Position numbers and translations under genes: made by a program. Below are positions 19,482-30,482 of a stretch of DNA of 64,000 nt, piece by piece (position 1 is the stretch's first letter; the number at the start of each line of letters is the position of its first letter). Below the pieces are notes generated by a model, which had not been told where the DNA came from, ran no database searches, and was given only the letters and a program-made list of their open reading frames with translations. This DNA is from Peribacillus deserti (GTDB taxonomy: Bacteria; Bacillota; Bacilli; Bacillales; DSM-1321): the NCBI RefSeq assembly GCF_002863585.1, contig NZ_PGUY01000043.1, positions 1 to 64,000 on the forward strand, written 5' to 3'.

Positions 19482-20396
19482 TTAAATTAAATCCATGCTC
19501 ATGTAGCGTTCCCCGCTGTCAGGGGCAATGCACAATACTTTTTTTCCTTTGCCTAGGCGTTTTGCCACTTCAATAGCTGCAAATACGGCGGCCCCTGCAG
19601 ATAAACCAAGGAAAAGACCTTCTTCCCTAGCCAGCTTTTTGAAAGTTTCCACTGCTTCTTCATCGGCAATCTGGATAATCTCATCATAAATATCGGTATT
19701 CAATATATCCGGCACGAATCCTGGGCTAGTACCCACCAATTTATGCGGTCCAGGACTACCTCCGGAAAGAACAGGAGAACCCTTCGGTTCAACGACAGCT
19801 ATATACAAATCCGGAAGCAGCTCTTTCAGTTTTTCTCCTGTGCCAGTAACGGTGCCTCCTGTTCCAGCCGTAGCTATGAAAGCATTCAGGTTTCCGTCCA
19901 TCTGCTCATAAATCTCAATAGCGGTTGTTTCCCGGTGGATGTCTGGATTTGCTTTATTCTCAAATTGCTGGGGAATAAAGCTTCCGGGTATGCTCTGTTG
20001 AATTTCTAAAGCTTTCGCAATCGACCCTGGCATTTTTTTCTCGCTTGGAGTGAGCACCACTTCTGCTCCATAAGCTCTCAGGATGTTGATTCGTTCTTTT
20101 GTCATATTATCCGGCATAACCAGTATAGAACGATATCCCTTTGCTGCTGCGGCCATAGCAAGCCCGATACCTGTATTGCCGCTGGTAGGCTCAATTATGG
20201 TGCTCCCCGGCTTCAGATGCCCTTCTTCCTCTGCCTTCTTGATCATATTGGAAGCTGCACGGTCTTTAACACTGCCAGAAGGGTTAAACATCTCCAGCTT
20301 TACAAACACATCCGCTGCCCCCTCTGGGACTAATCTATTTAACCGTACCACTGGTGTATCACCGATCAGCTCAAGTACATTGTTGACGACTTTCAT
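19482..20396 (-). CDS. ytkP: Cysteine synthase family protein YtkP
   Basis: A 304-aa PLP-dependent beta-replacement enzyme of the O-acetylserine sulfhydrylase family. The PLP lysine is K44 in NPSGSVKDR, the substrate loop TSGNTG is at 71-76, and GTGGTVTG binds the phosphate. It makes cysteine from O-acetylserine and sulfide, or uses a related substrate; it is a paralogue of CysK. The ATG at 20396 is chosen because AGAGGAG lies about 9 nt upstream and the MKVVNNVLELIGDTP start is canonical; the longer frame adds 33 non-homologous residues. Confidence 0.9.
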   Translation of the reverse strand: MKVVNNVLELIGDTPVVRLNRLVPEGAADVFVKLEMFNPSGSVKDRAASNMIKKAEEEGHLKPGSTIIEPTSGNTGIGLAMAAAAKGYRSILVMPDNMTKERINILRAYGAEVVLTPSEKKMPGSIAKALEIQQSIPGSFIPQQFENKANPDIHRETTAIEIYEQMDGNLNAFIATAGTGGTVTGTGEKLKELLPDLYIAVVEPKGSPVLSGGSPGPHKLVGTSPGFVPDILNTDIYDEIIQIADEEAVETFKKLAREEGLFLGLSAGAAVFAAIEVAKRLGKGKKVLCIAPDSGERYMSMDLI

Positions 20397-20533
20397 TTGA
20401 ACAAAACTCCTCTTGTGTAAAAGTAAACCTGATACCTTTATCTTAACAAAAACAATTATAGTATTACCAACACCTGAGCTTATATATGAGTTCACAAAAA
20501 ATACCGAAGCCCATAAGGCCCCGGTTAAAGTTA

Positions 20534-22057
20534 TTATTGATTTGTACGTAAAGGATCTGTTTCTCTGCCAGTCTTTATGTCTATTACCTTTCCTGGAGTT
20601 GCCGGTACCGGGATGACTTTGCTCTTCGGTGCTTTACGGGAATTTTCTACCCAATCGACCAGCATATTAAATGATTGGAATACATATGGAAGCAACGGCT
20701 GCAATTCTTTTTTATTATCAGGAGATCCCCAGACGAGACTATCTACATGGTTTCCGTTTGTTATTGTATACAGCCGGTGTAAAGCAGATTTCCCCTGACT
20801 TTTTACCAGCTCTTGGTAAGGATACGCATGTACTGATGGGAAAATAAGTGAATCCAGACTGCCCGCTATACTAATGAGCGGGACGTTAATATCTCCCGTA
20901 TTTTCTACCTTTTTAACGTTCTCCTTTACACTAAGAGGACGTGTGGTATAATCATAGCTTTTAAATATACCGTCATAGGTGCGGTCACGTGCTCCATTAG
21001 GAAGGAAGTTTAAATATTTCTGCCATTCAATCCGATTTGGCGCTTTAGGATCAAATTCATCACGGTAAATATTCAGAGATATAAACCAATACACAAGGTC
21101 ATGGTATGCCCACAGGTTTTCAGACCCCTTTGGAAGCCCGGCTTTATATAATTCATTCACAGCATTTACCTTTTCTTCTCCCGCTCCGTAAATAGCTGCA
21201 AAGGCATTGTTTACAACCGGAGTCAACGATGTAATTAAATTAAGATCATTCGCTCTCCAAAGAACACCTTCCCAGTCGACGCCTCCGTCATATAGCTGCT
21301 TGCCTTTCTTTTTCTGATCATGTTCTAAAGCATATCTCACAACATAGCCTCCATTAGAGATACCTATGGCATATGTGGGAATACGATGTTTCTTTGATAC
21401 AAGCTTGCTTGCGGCATTTTCCTTATCTTTGGGATCAATCAATTGTGAAGTATAATTTTTTTGCAGGTAGGCTTGTGCCGCTACAGTGATTTCCCTGAAC
21501 CGGACATTCCATTCTTCCATACTGTCGTCTTCAGATGCCAGGGCATTTTTAGACTTCGATAACGGATCATTATCGAGCATCTCCCCTTGAGTACCTTTAT
21601 CCGTTGCGGCAAAAGCATATCCTTTCGCTAGGACAAAATCGCTGAAAAGTAAATCTGTCGAGGTTTCATTTCGGGTAGCCGGGATTCCGGCCACAATGAG
21701 CTTTCCATTCCAATTGGCTGGTACACGGATAACAAATTTTGCGTCTTCAAATTGACCGTTAATCTGTGTTCCTTTTACTTCCGCAGGATTATTCATATAA
21801 TGCCAGCCAGTTTTAGTAGCAGAATCTCCCCAGTTGATTGGAGCTAATCCTGAGTTCCCGAATCTAGTGGCTTCGGTAAGTTGATTAGGGTTTTTAGTCG
21901 TCAGCCAATTTCCGTTCGTTCCATCAAACGCTGTAACAGTAACATTTTCGGCGCCAGGGATGAGCGGTGTTTCTGATGTTTCAGCCCCAGCTCCTGATGA
22001 GGTGAAAGGAAAGGTTAAAATGGAAGCCGAAATAAGGGCTAATAACTTGTGTTTCAT
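20534..22057 (-). CDS. Secreted alpha/beta-hydrolase-fold protein
   Basis: A 507-aa predicted exported protein with signal peptide [17 protein letters not shown] (cleavage probably after GAGA, near residue 25). The nucleophile elbow GISNGG (in [12 protein letters not shown], about 235-246) marks an alpha/beta-hydrolase or tannase-like esterase, and SLDSLIFP and NGNHVD near the end are candidate acid and His regions. Start: GGAGG lies 9 nt before the ATG at 22057; an ATG seven codons earlier overlaps this ribosome site. The substrate is unknown. It is not a gene I recognise in the B. subtilis order, so it may be a lineage-specific insertion between ytkP and bioY. Confidence 0.75.
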   Translation of the reverse strand: MKHKLLALISASILTFPFTSSGAGAETSETPLIPGAENVTVTAFDGTNGNWLTTKNPNQLTEATRFGNSGLAPINWGDSATKTGWHYMNNPAEVKGTQINGQFEDAKFVIRVPANWNGKLIVAGIPATRNETSTDLLFSDFVLAKGYAFAATDKGTQGEMLDNDPLSKSKNALASEDDSMEEWNVRFREITVAAQAYLQKNYTSQLIDPKDKENAASKLVSKKHRIPTYAIGISNGGYVVRYALEHDQKKKGKQLYDGGVDWEGVLWRANDLNLITSLTPVVNNAFAAIYGAGEEKVNAVNELYKAGLPKGSENLWAYHDLVYWFISLNIYRDEFDPKAPNRIEWQKYLNFLPNGARDRTYDGIFKSYDYTTRPLSVKENVKKVENTGDINVPLISIAGSLDSLIFPSVHAYPYQELVKSQGKSALHRLYTITNGNHVDSLVWGSPDNKKELQPLLPYVFQSFNMLVDWVENSRKAPKSKVIPVPATPGKVIDIKTGRETDPLRTNQ

Positions 22058-22254
22058 ACATGTCATTCCTCCATTCAATATTGTAATCGCTTACAAATTT
22101 AATCAAGCAAGTTATGTGCCAATCTGAATTTACTCGTGAAAACTTAGTATACAAGTCTTTCTTCCTTTACTCAGTTCCATTTTATCGGAATTATCGATCA
22201 TAATTCTTCCGTATTTCAGGAAAATTCCGCATATCTGTACTCTCCGATTAATAA

Positions 22255-22294
22255 TAAAAGACAGCCTTGGCATGCCGGCCAAAACTGTCTTTGA
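22255..22294 (-). terminator. Intrinsic terminator after bioY
   Basis: On the minus strand AAAGACAG-TTTTGGC...GCCAAGG-CTGTCTTTT forms a two-part stem followed by T/A-rich sequence. Confidence 0.8.
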
Positions 22295-22303
22295 TAACGA
22301 CGC

Positions 22304-22894
22304 TTAGGAAGCGCGCTTTAGGCATTTAAATTGTCCTTTAGATAATACACTTCTTTCGAGACGGTGACCCATTAACCCTGCACACACTGCTAATAATATA
22401 TCCTTCGGCAGAGGAGCCAGCATCCATAGCCACGCCACTTTGTAGCTGAAAACCGGAGGAGCAGCAGCCCATAATTTAAAAGCCATGTACATCCAGTTTG
22501 TACCGAACAGGTAATTCACAGCCATTCCGATCAGAGAGGCTGTAACATACGCGCTAACACTCTTAAATCTTTCAACGATTCTGCCGGCAATGTAAGCTGT
22601 CAGGATATAAGAGATAATAAATCCAAATGTAGGGCTGAGAATCGTTGAGAATCCGGCTCCAAATTTAGCAAAGACAGGGATTCCAACAAGGCCGGCCAAT
22701 GCATATCCCGTCATAGCAATTGCTCCAAGACGGCTTCCAAGTATGACCCCTGCTAATATCGCAAAAAACGTCTGCAGTGTAATCGGAACACTCCCGACCA
22801 TCATAAATGGAGCGATGGAAGTTATATTTGCCCCAATTGCCATTAAAGTAATAAACATTCCCGCTAAAGTCAAATCAATAGGTCTCAGTTTCAT
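22304..22894 (-). CDS. bioY: Biotin transporter BioY (ECF-type S component)
   Basis: A 196-aa hydrophobic protein with about six transmembrane helices, the substrate-binding S component of the ECF biotin transporter. Family features include MKLRPIDLTLAGMFITL at the start, PITLQTFFAILAG (about 37-49), and GRIVERF near 104-110. It captures biotin and works with the shared EcfAA'T energising module encoded elsewhere. Start ATG after GAGGGAAG. A BirA-type operator overlaps its promoter, consistent with repression by biotin-loaded BirA. A terminator follows. Confidence 0.93.
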   Translation of the reverse strand: MKLRPIDLTLAGMFITLMAIGANITSIAPFMMVGSVPITLQTFFAILAGVILGSRLGAIAMTGYALAGLVGIPVFAKFGAGFSTILSPTFGFIISYILTAYIAGRIVERFKSVSAYVTASLIGMAVNYLFGTNWMYMAFKLWAAAPPVFSYKVAWLWMLAPLPKDILLAVCAGLMGHRLERSVLSKGQFKCLKRAS

Positions 22895-22927
22895 TAGTTT
22901 CTTCCCTCATTTATTGTTTGATAATTT

Positions 22928-22981
22928 AAACATAAAGGGGACTGATATTTTTGTCAACTTATTTTATTAAGCAGTTAACAT
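22928..22981 (-). promoter_or_regulatory. BirA-type operator overlapping the bioY promoter
   Basis: TTGTCAAC (22951-22958) and GTTAACAT (22974-22981) are separated by exactly 15 bp, matching the BirA operator (TTGTTAAC-N15-GTTAACAA) at 14 of 16 positions. On the minus strand one half overlaps a perfect -35 TTGACA, followed after 17 bp by TATGTT as -10. Confidence 0.8.
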
Positions 22982-23104
22982 ATCACTTTTTCAAATAACT
23001 TTTGGTAAACCATTTCATAGTATAGCTCGATTTTTATTAGAAGAGATATTCTTCAAATCAGGGCAGCCGGTACTTTACAAATACGAAGCGACCTTAAGAG
23101 CGGT

Positions 23105-23137
23105 ATTAGAAAATGTATGAAAGGTACATTTTCTAAT
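23105..23137. repeat. Perfect 13-bp stem-loop in the bioY-leuS spacer
   Basis: ATTAGAAAATGTA and TACATTTTCTAAT are exact reverse complements around a 7-nt loop TGAAAGG. No T run follows, so it is not an obvious terminator. The rest of the 22982-23316 spacer holds nothing I recognise. Confidence 0.6.
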
Positions 23138-23316
23138 GAGGGGCCAAGAAGCGTAAAACACTAATGTATGTGTTTTGTATGATTGCCTAAGGCAGGGCGC
23201 TTTAGAATCTGCTGTCATTAACAAGCTCACAATCATCATGGTATTCTGTCATTTCAATCGCCCCTTTAAAGGCATCGAAAATCGATTGGAGTGCTGACCA
23301 AACTTTTCTCACCCAG

Positions 23317-23343
23317 CAAAAAAACTCTCCAAACGGAGAGCCT
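23317..23343 (-). terminator. Intrinsic terminator after small gene 23351-23572
   Basis: Minus strand: GGCTCTCC-GTTT-GGAGAG followed by TTTTTTT. Confidence 0.85.
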
Positions 23344-23350
23344 CACTTTA

Positions 23351-23572
23351 CTATTCCAGCATTTTCCCCTTATGATAATCGACCATGAATTGATCGACTG
23401 TATCTTCAAGATCACCTGCAGCATCCGGCACTTGAACGATAAGCTCATTGCGCGAGGCAACGGGTGTAATGGTATAGTTGTCAAAACGGTTCACTTCAAG
23501 CTGGACCTTCAAATCTTCGGCAAGGTCTTCGGCTTGAAAGTCATCCTTCAGCAAATATCTATGGTTCTTCAC
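23351..23572 (-). CDS. Small conserved-looking hypothetical protein
   Basis: A 73-aa acidic soluble protein starting with a GTG codon 5-6 nt after AGGAGGGG, a near-perfect ribosome site, and ending with its own terminator, so it is very probably a real monocistronic gene. The sequence alternates charged and hydrophobic residues (KVQLEVNRFDNYTI, NELIVQVPDAAG) in a way that suggests a small alpha/beta fold. I do not recognise the family. It lies downstream of leuS on the same strand, separated by the leuS terminator. Confidence 0.7.
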   Translation of the reverse strand: MKNHRYLLKDDFQAEDLAEDLKVQLEVNRFDNYTITPVASRNELIVQVPDAAGDLEDTVDQFMVDYHKGKMLE

Positions 23573-23652
23573 TTTTTGCCCCTCCTAACTTGTAATCATC
23601 ACTAGTTTTTCCCTTCAAAAACAGATCTACTCCATATTCCTTTTTTCCATAT

Positions 23653-23687
23653 AAAAACAGCATCAGGAATACCCAATGCTGTCTTTG
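23653..23687 (-). terminator. Intrinsic terminator after leuS
   Basis: Minus strand: AGACAGCAT and ATGCTGTTTTT pair around a 12-nt loop with a T-rich tail. Confidence 0.85.
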
Positions 23688-23695
23688 TGAAGAAT

Positions 23696-26110
23696 TTAAT
23701 TCGCAACGATATTTACAAGCTTTCCTGGTACGGCAATAACCTTACGTACAGTTTTTCCGCTTATCTGCTCCTGGATTTCGTTGTCTCCCATTGCTATTTC
23801 TTCAAGCTTCTCTCTGCTTGCACCTGCAGGCACCATCAGCTTATGTTTAACCTTGCCATTCACCTGGATGACAATTTCCACCTCGTCGGAAACCAGCTTG
23901 GCTTCGTCGTAAGCCGGCCATGCTGCATACGTGATGGTCTCTGTGTGGCCAAGTTTTTCCCAAAGCTCTTCACTGATGTGCGGGCAGATAGGAGAAAGCA
24001 TTTTTACGAAGCCTTCTACATAAGCTTGTGGAATGACTTCCGCCTTGTATGCCTCATTAATGAATACCATCAATTGAGAAATTGCTGTATTAAAACGGAT
24101 TCCCTCGAAATCTTCGGTTACCTTTTTAACAGTCTGGTGGTATATCTTTTCAAGAGCCGGGCTGCTTTCCGCATCTGTGATCTTAGCAGACAGTGAGCCG
24201 TCTTCTTCTACGAATAAGCGCCAGATCCGATCCAGGAAGCGGCGGGATCCGTCAAGACCATTTGTTGACCATGCAATGGATGCGTCCAAAGGTCCCATAA
24301 ACATTTCATACAGGCGAAGAGTATCTGCTCCATGGCTTTCAATGATCTCATCGGGGTTTACTACATTCCCCTTGGACTTACTCATTTTTTCATTATTTTC
24401 CCCTAGAATCATTCCCTGGTTAAATAGCTTTTGGAACGGTTCTTTAGTTGGAACAACCCCGATATCGTACAGGAATTTATGCCAGAACCTTGCGTAAAGC
24501 AAGTGAAGAACGGCATGTTCTGCTCCGCCGATATAGATGTCGACAGGAAGCCATTCTTTCAGCTTTTCAGCTTCAGCCAAAGCATCCTTGTTCGTAGGAT
24601 CGATATAGCGAAGATAATACCAGCAGCTTCCTGCCCATTGCGGCATTGTATTGGTTTCACGGCGGCCCTTCCTGCCGTTTTCATCGGTTACATTCACCCA
24701 ATCCTCAATGTTCGCAAGAGGGGATTCCCCTGTGCCGGAAGGCCTGATTTCCGTCGTTTTAGGAAGTACAAGCGGCAGTTCTTCATCGCGGACAGCACTG
24801 CTTGTTCCATCTTCCCAGTGAATGACTGGAATCGGCTCTCCCCAGTAACGCTGGCGGCTGAACAGCCAGTCACGCAGCCTGTATGTTACTTTCTTTTCCC
24901 CGATGCCCTTTTCCTGAAGCCAGGCGATCATCTGTTTAATTCCCTCTTCTTTATCTGTTCCATCCAGGAATTCAGAATTAATATGCGGGCCATTGCCTGT
25001 GTAGGCTTCTTTTTCTACATTTCCGCCTTCCACTACCTCAACAATCGGAAGATCGAATTGTTTCGCAAATTCAAAGTCTCGCTCATCATGAGCCGGCACA
25101 GCCATGATTGCTCCAGTTCCATAGGTGGCAAGGACATAATCCGCAATCCAGATAGGCATTTTTTGATTGTTTACCGGGTTAATCGCGTAAGCCCCTGTGA
25201 ATACACCCGTTTTTTCCTTTGCAAGATCGGTTCTTTCCAGGTCGCTCTTATGCTTAACTTTTTCAAGATATGCATCCACCGCGCTCTGCTGATCATTTGA
25301 CGTGATTTTGCTGACCAACGGATGTTCAGGTGCCAGCACTGCATAAGTCGCTCCGAATAGAGTGTCCGGACGGGTTGTAAAGACTCTGAATGTTCCTTCA
25401 TGGCCTTCGATGGCAAACTCGAGCTCGGCACCCTCTGAGCGGCCGATCCAGTTGCGCTGCATATCTTTAAGGCTTTCCGGCCAGTCCAGCTCTTCAAGAT
25501 CTTCGGCCAGACGGTCTGCATAAGCCGTAATCCGCAGCATCCATTGTCTCATTGGGCGGCGTTCTACTGGATGCCCTCCCCGCTCACTCTTTCCATCAAT
25601 GACTTCTTCATTAGCAAGAACGGTTCCCAGTGCCGGGCACCAGTTAACAGGCACTTCATCGACGTAGGCAAGTCCTTTTTCATATAACTTCAGGAAGATC
25701 CACTGAGTCCATTTATAATAATCAGGATCTGTCGTATTTACTTCGCGGTCCCAGTCATAAGAGAAGCCAAGCTCTTTAATCTGGCGGCGGAATGTATTGA
25801 TGTTTTGTGCAGTGAATTCCGCAGGATCATTTCCTGTATCAAGAGCATACTGTTCAGCCGGAAGACCGAACGCATCCCAGCCGATTGGATGCAATACTTT
25901 ATAGCCTTGCATTCTTTTCATCCTGGAAATAATATCTGTTGCGGTATACCCTTCTGGATGGCCTACATGCAGCCCTGCTCCTGACGGGTAAGGAAACATA
26001 TCAAGCGCATAAAATTTTCTCTTATCTTTATCCTCATCCGTTTTAAAGGTTTTATTTTCATCCCAATACTTCTGCCATTTTTTTTCAATCTTTTTGTGAA
26101 AAAAGTTCAT
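23696..26110 (-). CDS. leuS: Leucyl-tRNA synthetase
   Basis: An 804-aa class I aminoacyl-tRNA synthetase that charges tRNA-Leu. The HIGH signature is HVGH (48-51, in [16 protein letters not shown]), the KMSKS loop is present as KMSKSKGNV, and the CP1 editing domain contains the T-rich motif [12 protein letters not shown]. The ATG at 26110 follows AGGAGGAAAAGCA and yields the standard N-terminus [16 protein letters not shown]; the reading frame runs 59 codons further upstream, but that stretch is the T-box leader and not protein. Regulation is by the T-box at 26145-26395. Confidence 0.97.
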   Translation of the reverse strand: MNFFHKKIEKKWQKYWDENKTFKTDEDKDKRKFYALDMFPYPSGAGLHVGHPEGYTATDIISRMKRMQGYKVLHPIGWDAFGLPAEQYALDTGNDPAEFTAQNINTFRRQIKELGFSYDWDREVNTTDPDYYKWTQWIFLKLYEKGLAYVDEVPVNWCPALGTVLANEEVIDGKSERGGHPVERRPMRQWMLRITAYADRLAEDLEELDWPESLKDMQRNWIGRSEGAELEFAIEGHEGTFRVFTTRPDTLFGATYAVLAPEHPLVSKITSNDQQSAVDAYLEKVKHKSDLERTDLAKEKTGVFTGAYAINPVNNQKMPIWIADYVLATYGTGAIMAVPAHDERDFEFAKQFDLPIVEVVEGGNVEKEAYTGNGPHINSEFLDGTDKEEGIKQMIAWLQEKGIGEKKVTYRLRDWLFSRQRYWGEPIPVIHWEDGTSSAVRDEELPLVLPKTTEIRPSGTGESPLANIEDWVNVTDENGRKGRRETNTMPQWAGSCWYYLRYIDPTNKDALAEAEKLKEWLPVDIYIGGAEHAVLHLLYARFWHKFLYDIGVVPTKEPFQKLFNQGMILGENNEKMSKSKGNVVNPDEIIESHGADTLRLYEMFMGPLDASIAWSTNGLDGSRRFLDRIWRLFVEEDGSLSAKITDAESSPALEKIYHQTVKKVTEDFEGIRFNTAISQLMVFINEAYKAEVIPQAYVEGFVKMLSPICPHISEELWEKLGHTETITYAAWPAYDEAKLVSDEVEIVIQVNGKVKHKLMVPAGASREKLEEIAMGDNEIQEQISGKTVRKVIAVPGKLVNIVAN

Positions 26111-26144
26111 TGCTTTTCCTCCTAGAAACTTCTGATAAAAACCA

Positions 26145-26395
26145 AAAAATCCTCTCGCCCCTCTATAAAAAGAGGGACGAGAGGATTGTATAATCTCCCG
26201 CGGTACCACCCAAATTAGTGCAAAACATACTTGCACCCGCTCGAAATCCTTAACGCGGATTATCCGACAGGCACTAATTTCTGTCATGCCTGTAACTCAA
26301 AGGCGAGTTCACAATCAATCTCGGTTGACTTGCACCACCCGTCAACTCTCTAAAGCGAGTTCTAATTGCTACTACTCCTTATCGAAGTTTTTCTC
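26145..26395 (-). promoter_or_regulatory. T-box riboswitch (leucine type) of leuS
   Basis: On the minus strand the leader contains the 14-nt T-box core GGGTGGTACCGCGG (26198-26211) followed by a terminator stem (CCTCTCGTCCCTC / GAGGGGCGAGAGG, 26151-26185) and TTTTTT. Upstream are stem I elements, including GAACTCGCC, in which CTC is a plausible leucine specifier. Uncharged tRNA-Leu would favour antitermination. The 5' limit is approximate. Confidence 0.93.
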
Positions 26396-26513
26396 GTATC
26401 GATAGATATTCATATTTTAGTCAATAATTCATTAAAATGCAAGCTGACTTTTCATTCATCCTGCCCTTATTTAGTCAATTATATTCATAAATCTGGAAAA
26501 AGTTATCATGAGT

Positions 26514-27716
26514 TCACCCAGCCTTTACAGGAAACAGCTCACCTTCCATATTTTTCTTAAGATTTTTATCATATAAGCTGGTTGTGATAATAGCTGTGGC
26601 AAATAAAATAATCAACACGATAAACATCATGCTCATACCATAAAAATCGACGAGGATTCCGCCGATGGTCGGCCCCAGCATCCGTCCGCCTGTAGCTGTA
26701 CTGTTCACAACTCCTTGATAAAAGCCTTCTCTACCTTTAGGTGCCAGTTTGTCAGCAAGGGCTGGAACGGCAGGCCAGACAAACATTTCTCCAATTGTCA
26801 GTACTATCATGGCAGTCAGAAACCCAGAGAAGCCATTTGCAAAGGAAGCCATGATAAATGCCCCAATAAAAATGAATATACCTAAGATTATTTGAGATTT
26901 TACTTTTTTTAGATAGTTGTTTACAAATACATTCACAGCAGGCTGTGCAAACACAATCAAGGTACCGTTAACCGTCCAAAGGACACTATATTGTTTTAGG
27001 CTGACGCCAATTTCCTGTGTATAAGATGCGATCGTCGACTGCCATTGTACATATCCTATCCAGCAGAGCAGATATCCGAAACACAGCACGAGCAGTGCGC
27101 TCATCTTAGAGAAATCCTTTACTGCCGGCTGTTCGGTTAGAACGCTTGAGGAAGCAGCCGGGACATCGGCAGGCTGAATCCCTTTAAAACCAAACAAAAC
27201 GATTAGTAAAAACAATATATACATGAATGTATTGGCTAGAAAAATAAGATCAAATGAATAAGAAGCGACAAAACCGCCCATGGCTGAACCAGCTGCTACT
27301 CCTACGTTCTGGGCAATATAGATCGCATTGAAAGCTTTTCTGCCTCCTTCTTTCCAGACGGAGCCTGCCATGGCATAAAAAGAAGGAAAAACGAGGCCTG
27401 TTCCAAAACCTATGATAATGAGATAAACAACATAATAGATCCAGGTATGATTCAGAGTTAATCCTATTAAAGCAGACAGTGAAATGACAATTCCAATTAG
27501 AATTGTTTTAAAACCGCCGATTTTATCAAACAAACTTCCGCCAATTAAGTTTCCGATTACAGATGCAAACGCGTTTGCCATTAAGACAAATCCCGCGACA
27601 GAAAGAGACTTTCCGAGATGGTCGTGTATGTAAATCGCGTTCAATGGCCAAAGAAATGAATTTCCAGTTACATTAATAACCATTCCGATTACGAGCAGCC
27701 AAAGACTTCGAGGCAT
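26514..27716 (-). CDS. yttB: MFS transporter YttB
   Basis: A 400-aa major facilitator superfamily protein with about 12 transmembrane helices. The loop GGSLFDKIGGFK (helix 2-3 MFS signature) is near residue 58-69, and GGILVDFYG occurs near the end. It resembles multidrug-efflux-like MFS members; the substrate is unknown. Start ATG at 27716 after GGGGGAG, in preference to a frame start 25 codons upstream that lacks a ribosome site. A possible Fur-like box lies about 155 bp upstream. Confidence 0.85.
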   Translation of the reverse strand: MPRSLWLLVIGMVINVTGNSFLWPLNAIYIHDHLGKSLSVAGFVLMANAFASVIGNLIGGSLFDKIGGFKTILIGIVISLSALIGLTLNHTWIYYVVYLIIIGFGTGLVFPSFYAMAGSVWKEGGRKAFNAIYIAQNVGVAAGSAMGGFVASYSFDLIFLANTFMYILFLLIVLFGFKGIQPADVPAASSSVLTEQPAVKDFSKMSALLVLCFGYLLCWIGYVQWQSTIASYTQEIGVSLKQYSVLWTVNGTLIVFAQPAVNVFVNNYLKKVKSQIILGIFIFIGAFIMASFANGFSGFLTAMIVLTIGEMFVWPAVPALADKLAPKGREGFYQGVVNSTATGGRMLGPTIGGILVDFYGMSMMFIVLIILFATAIITTSLYDKNLKKNMEGELFPVKAG

Positions 27717-27869
27717 TTTCGACTCCCCCTTTTTGTAAGAAAATGTTACGAGCACCAAAACAATTCTAATGATTCTACAGAATGAATGCAATGGTTATTT
27801 TTCCTGTTTTTATGCATATCAGAAACTCAGAAAATTCTTGTTATTTTTGATTTTGTAGTTCCTTTAATC

Positions 27870-27886
27870 TTAATGAGAATCATTGC
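27870..27886. promoter_or_regulatory. Possible Fur-like box upstream of yttB
   Basis: TTAATGAGAATCATTGC matches the Fur 7-1-7 site (TGATAAT-N-ATTATCA) well in the left half (TGAGAAT) and weakly in the right half (ATTGCAA). Only suggestive. Confidence 0.3.
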
Positions 27887-27898
27887 AAGAGAAGAAGG

Positions 27899-27934
27899 AA
27901 AAAACCATTATCCACAACCTCGGATAATGGTTTC
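27899..27934 (-). terminator. Intrinsic terminator after ytzC
   Basis: Minus strand: AAACCATTATCC and GGATAATGGTTTTTT pair around an 8-nt loop. Confidence 0.85.
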
Positions 27935-27950
27935 CTAAAAGTGAAAATGT

Positions 27951-28214
27951 TTAGTGATCAAGAAGAATCATGTCATTTTGGATGTCTTGCAGACGCAATC
28001 TCATTCTATCCAGCTGGTACCTTTGCTGCCCGTCGGCACTGCGTTTCAAACGCTCAAGTTCATTCACAGTCATTTCAACCCGAGCTTGAGCATGTGTATA
28101 TACATCATCATTATAATGCTCCTGCAGAGATCCGTCCTGAAACTGTTCATGAGCTGCACTAAGTGTTTCTTCACACTGCTTTAGAAAGTTTTCCACTGAT
28201 TCATGAGTTGCCAT
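27951..28214 (-). CDS. ytzC: DUF2524 family protein YtzC
   Basis: An 87-aa helical, charged protein with MATHESVENFLKQCEETL at the N-terminus and a conserved QQRYQLDRMRLRLQDIQNDMIL tail region typical of YtzC. It is likely a small coiled-coil protein; function unknown. The ATG at 28214 is chosen because the family begins there and GGAGGGTTCGCAA stands upstream. It has its own terminator and is divergent from ytqA. Confidence 0.85.
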   Translation of the reverse strand: MATHESVENFLKQCEETLSAAHEQFQDGSLQEHYNDDVYTHAQARVEMTVNELERLKRSADGQQRYQLDRMRLRLQDIQNDMILLDH

Positions 28215-28414
28215 TTGCGAACCCTCCTTAGACTCGGATGATACTTCCTCATCCCTTATAGTGTACCTGTGACAGCCGGGCTTTATCAGGGAAATAATAT
28301 GGGAAATAGGCACAGTCCCCCGGCAGGCTGCTTTATGATAAAATAGCTTTTATGTGTATGAGAAATTTACTGCTTTGTATTTGATATAGAAGCTTTATTT
28401 TAAAAGGAGGATGA

Positions 28415-29954
<1,540 letters not shown>

Positions 29955-30044
29955 AAATCAGGGAAACCGGGTAAGGGTTTCCCTGGTACAACTGTGGGCC
30001 CAGATTTTAGTCACAAGCGACTTTCATGCGGAGCAATCACCGAT

Positions 30045-30232
30045 GTATAAGCATATCTCACAGAAACAAAGCATAAAAGCAGCTGCATAAGCATAAAGAA
30101 AGAAACATACGCAAAGGGTGCTTTAAGATCAGCATAAACATCTAAAATATATGCATACAACCTTAAAACCCAAGCATAAACCTCCAAAACATAAGCATAA
30201 ACTACCGATATATAAGCATAGACCCAATCAAT
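30045..30232. repeat. Degenerate short tandem repeat (ATAAGCATAAA units)
   Basis: About nine units with the core AAGCATA(A/T)A, spaced about 20-24 bp: GCATAAAGAAAGAAACATA, AAGCATAAACCTCCAAAACA and similar. The core is the reverse complement of that in the 12645-12835 array. No ORF or hairpin accounts for it; it lies between convergent ytqB and ytpB. The rest, 30233-30482, shows nothing recognisable. Confidence 0.75.
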
Positions 30233-30482
30233 TTGGCAAATATCCTTAGTTTTAGGTCAAAACCTTTCACATTTGGTATGGTTGCACTCCGCATAAAATA
30301 TAAATTCATACTAAAAAGTATCTATAATTCGATTTTGGCCCTAAAAATAGAGAAATGGGAGTCAACACCTGTACGTTTCCGCGTTGTTAATAACTGCAGG
30401 GTAATTGTCATTCTCTCCCAATCAGACCAGAGAAACAAATAAGTTCCGCAGGTTTTTATTTTATTGCCTTAACCGGAATTTT

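Noticed and set aside
24431-25300. 289-codon frame opposite leuS, and similar long frames opposite asnB, yhgE and ytgP
   Set aside because: Shadow frames of well-identified genes, without ribosome sites or family features.
26111-26287. N-terminal extension of LeuS by 59 codons
   Set aside because: The stretch is the T-box leader; the ribosome site and family N-terminus are at 26110.
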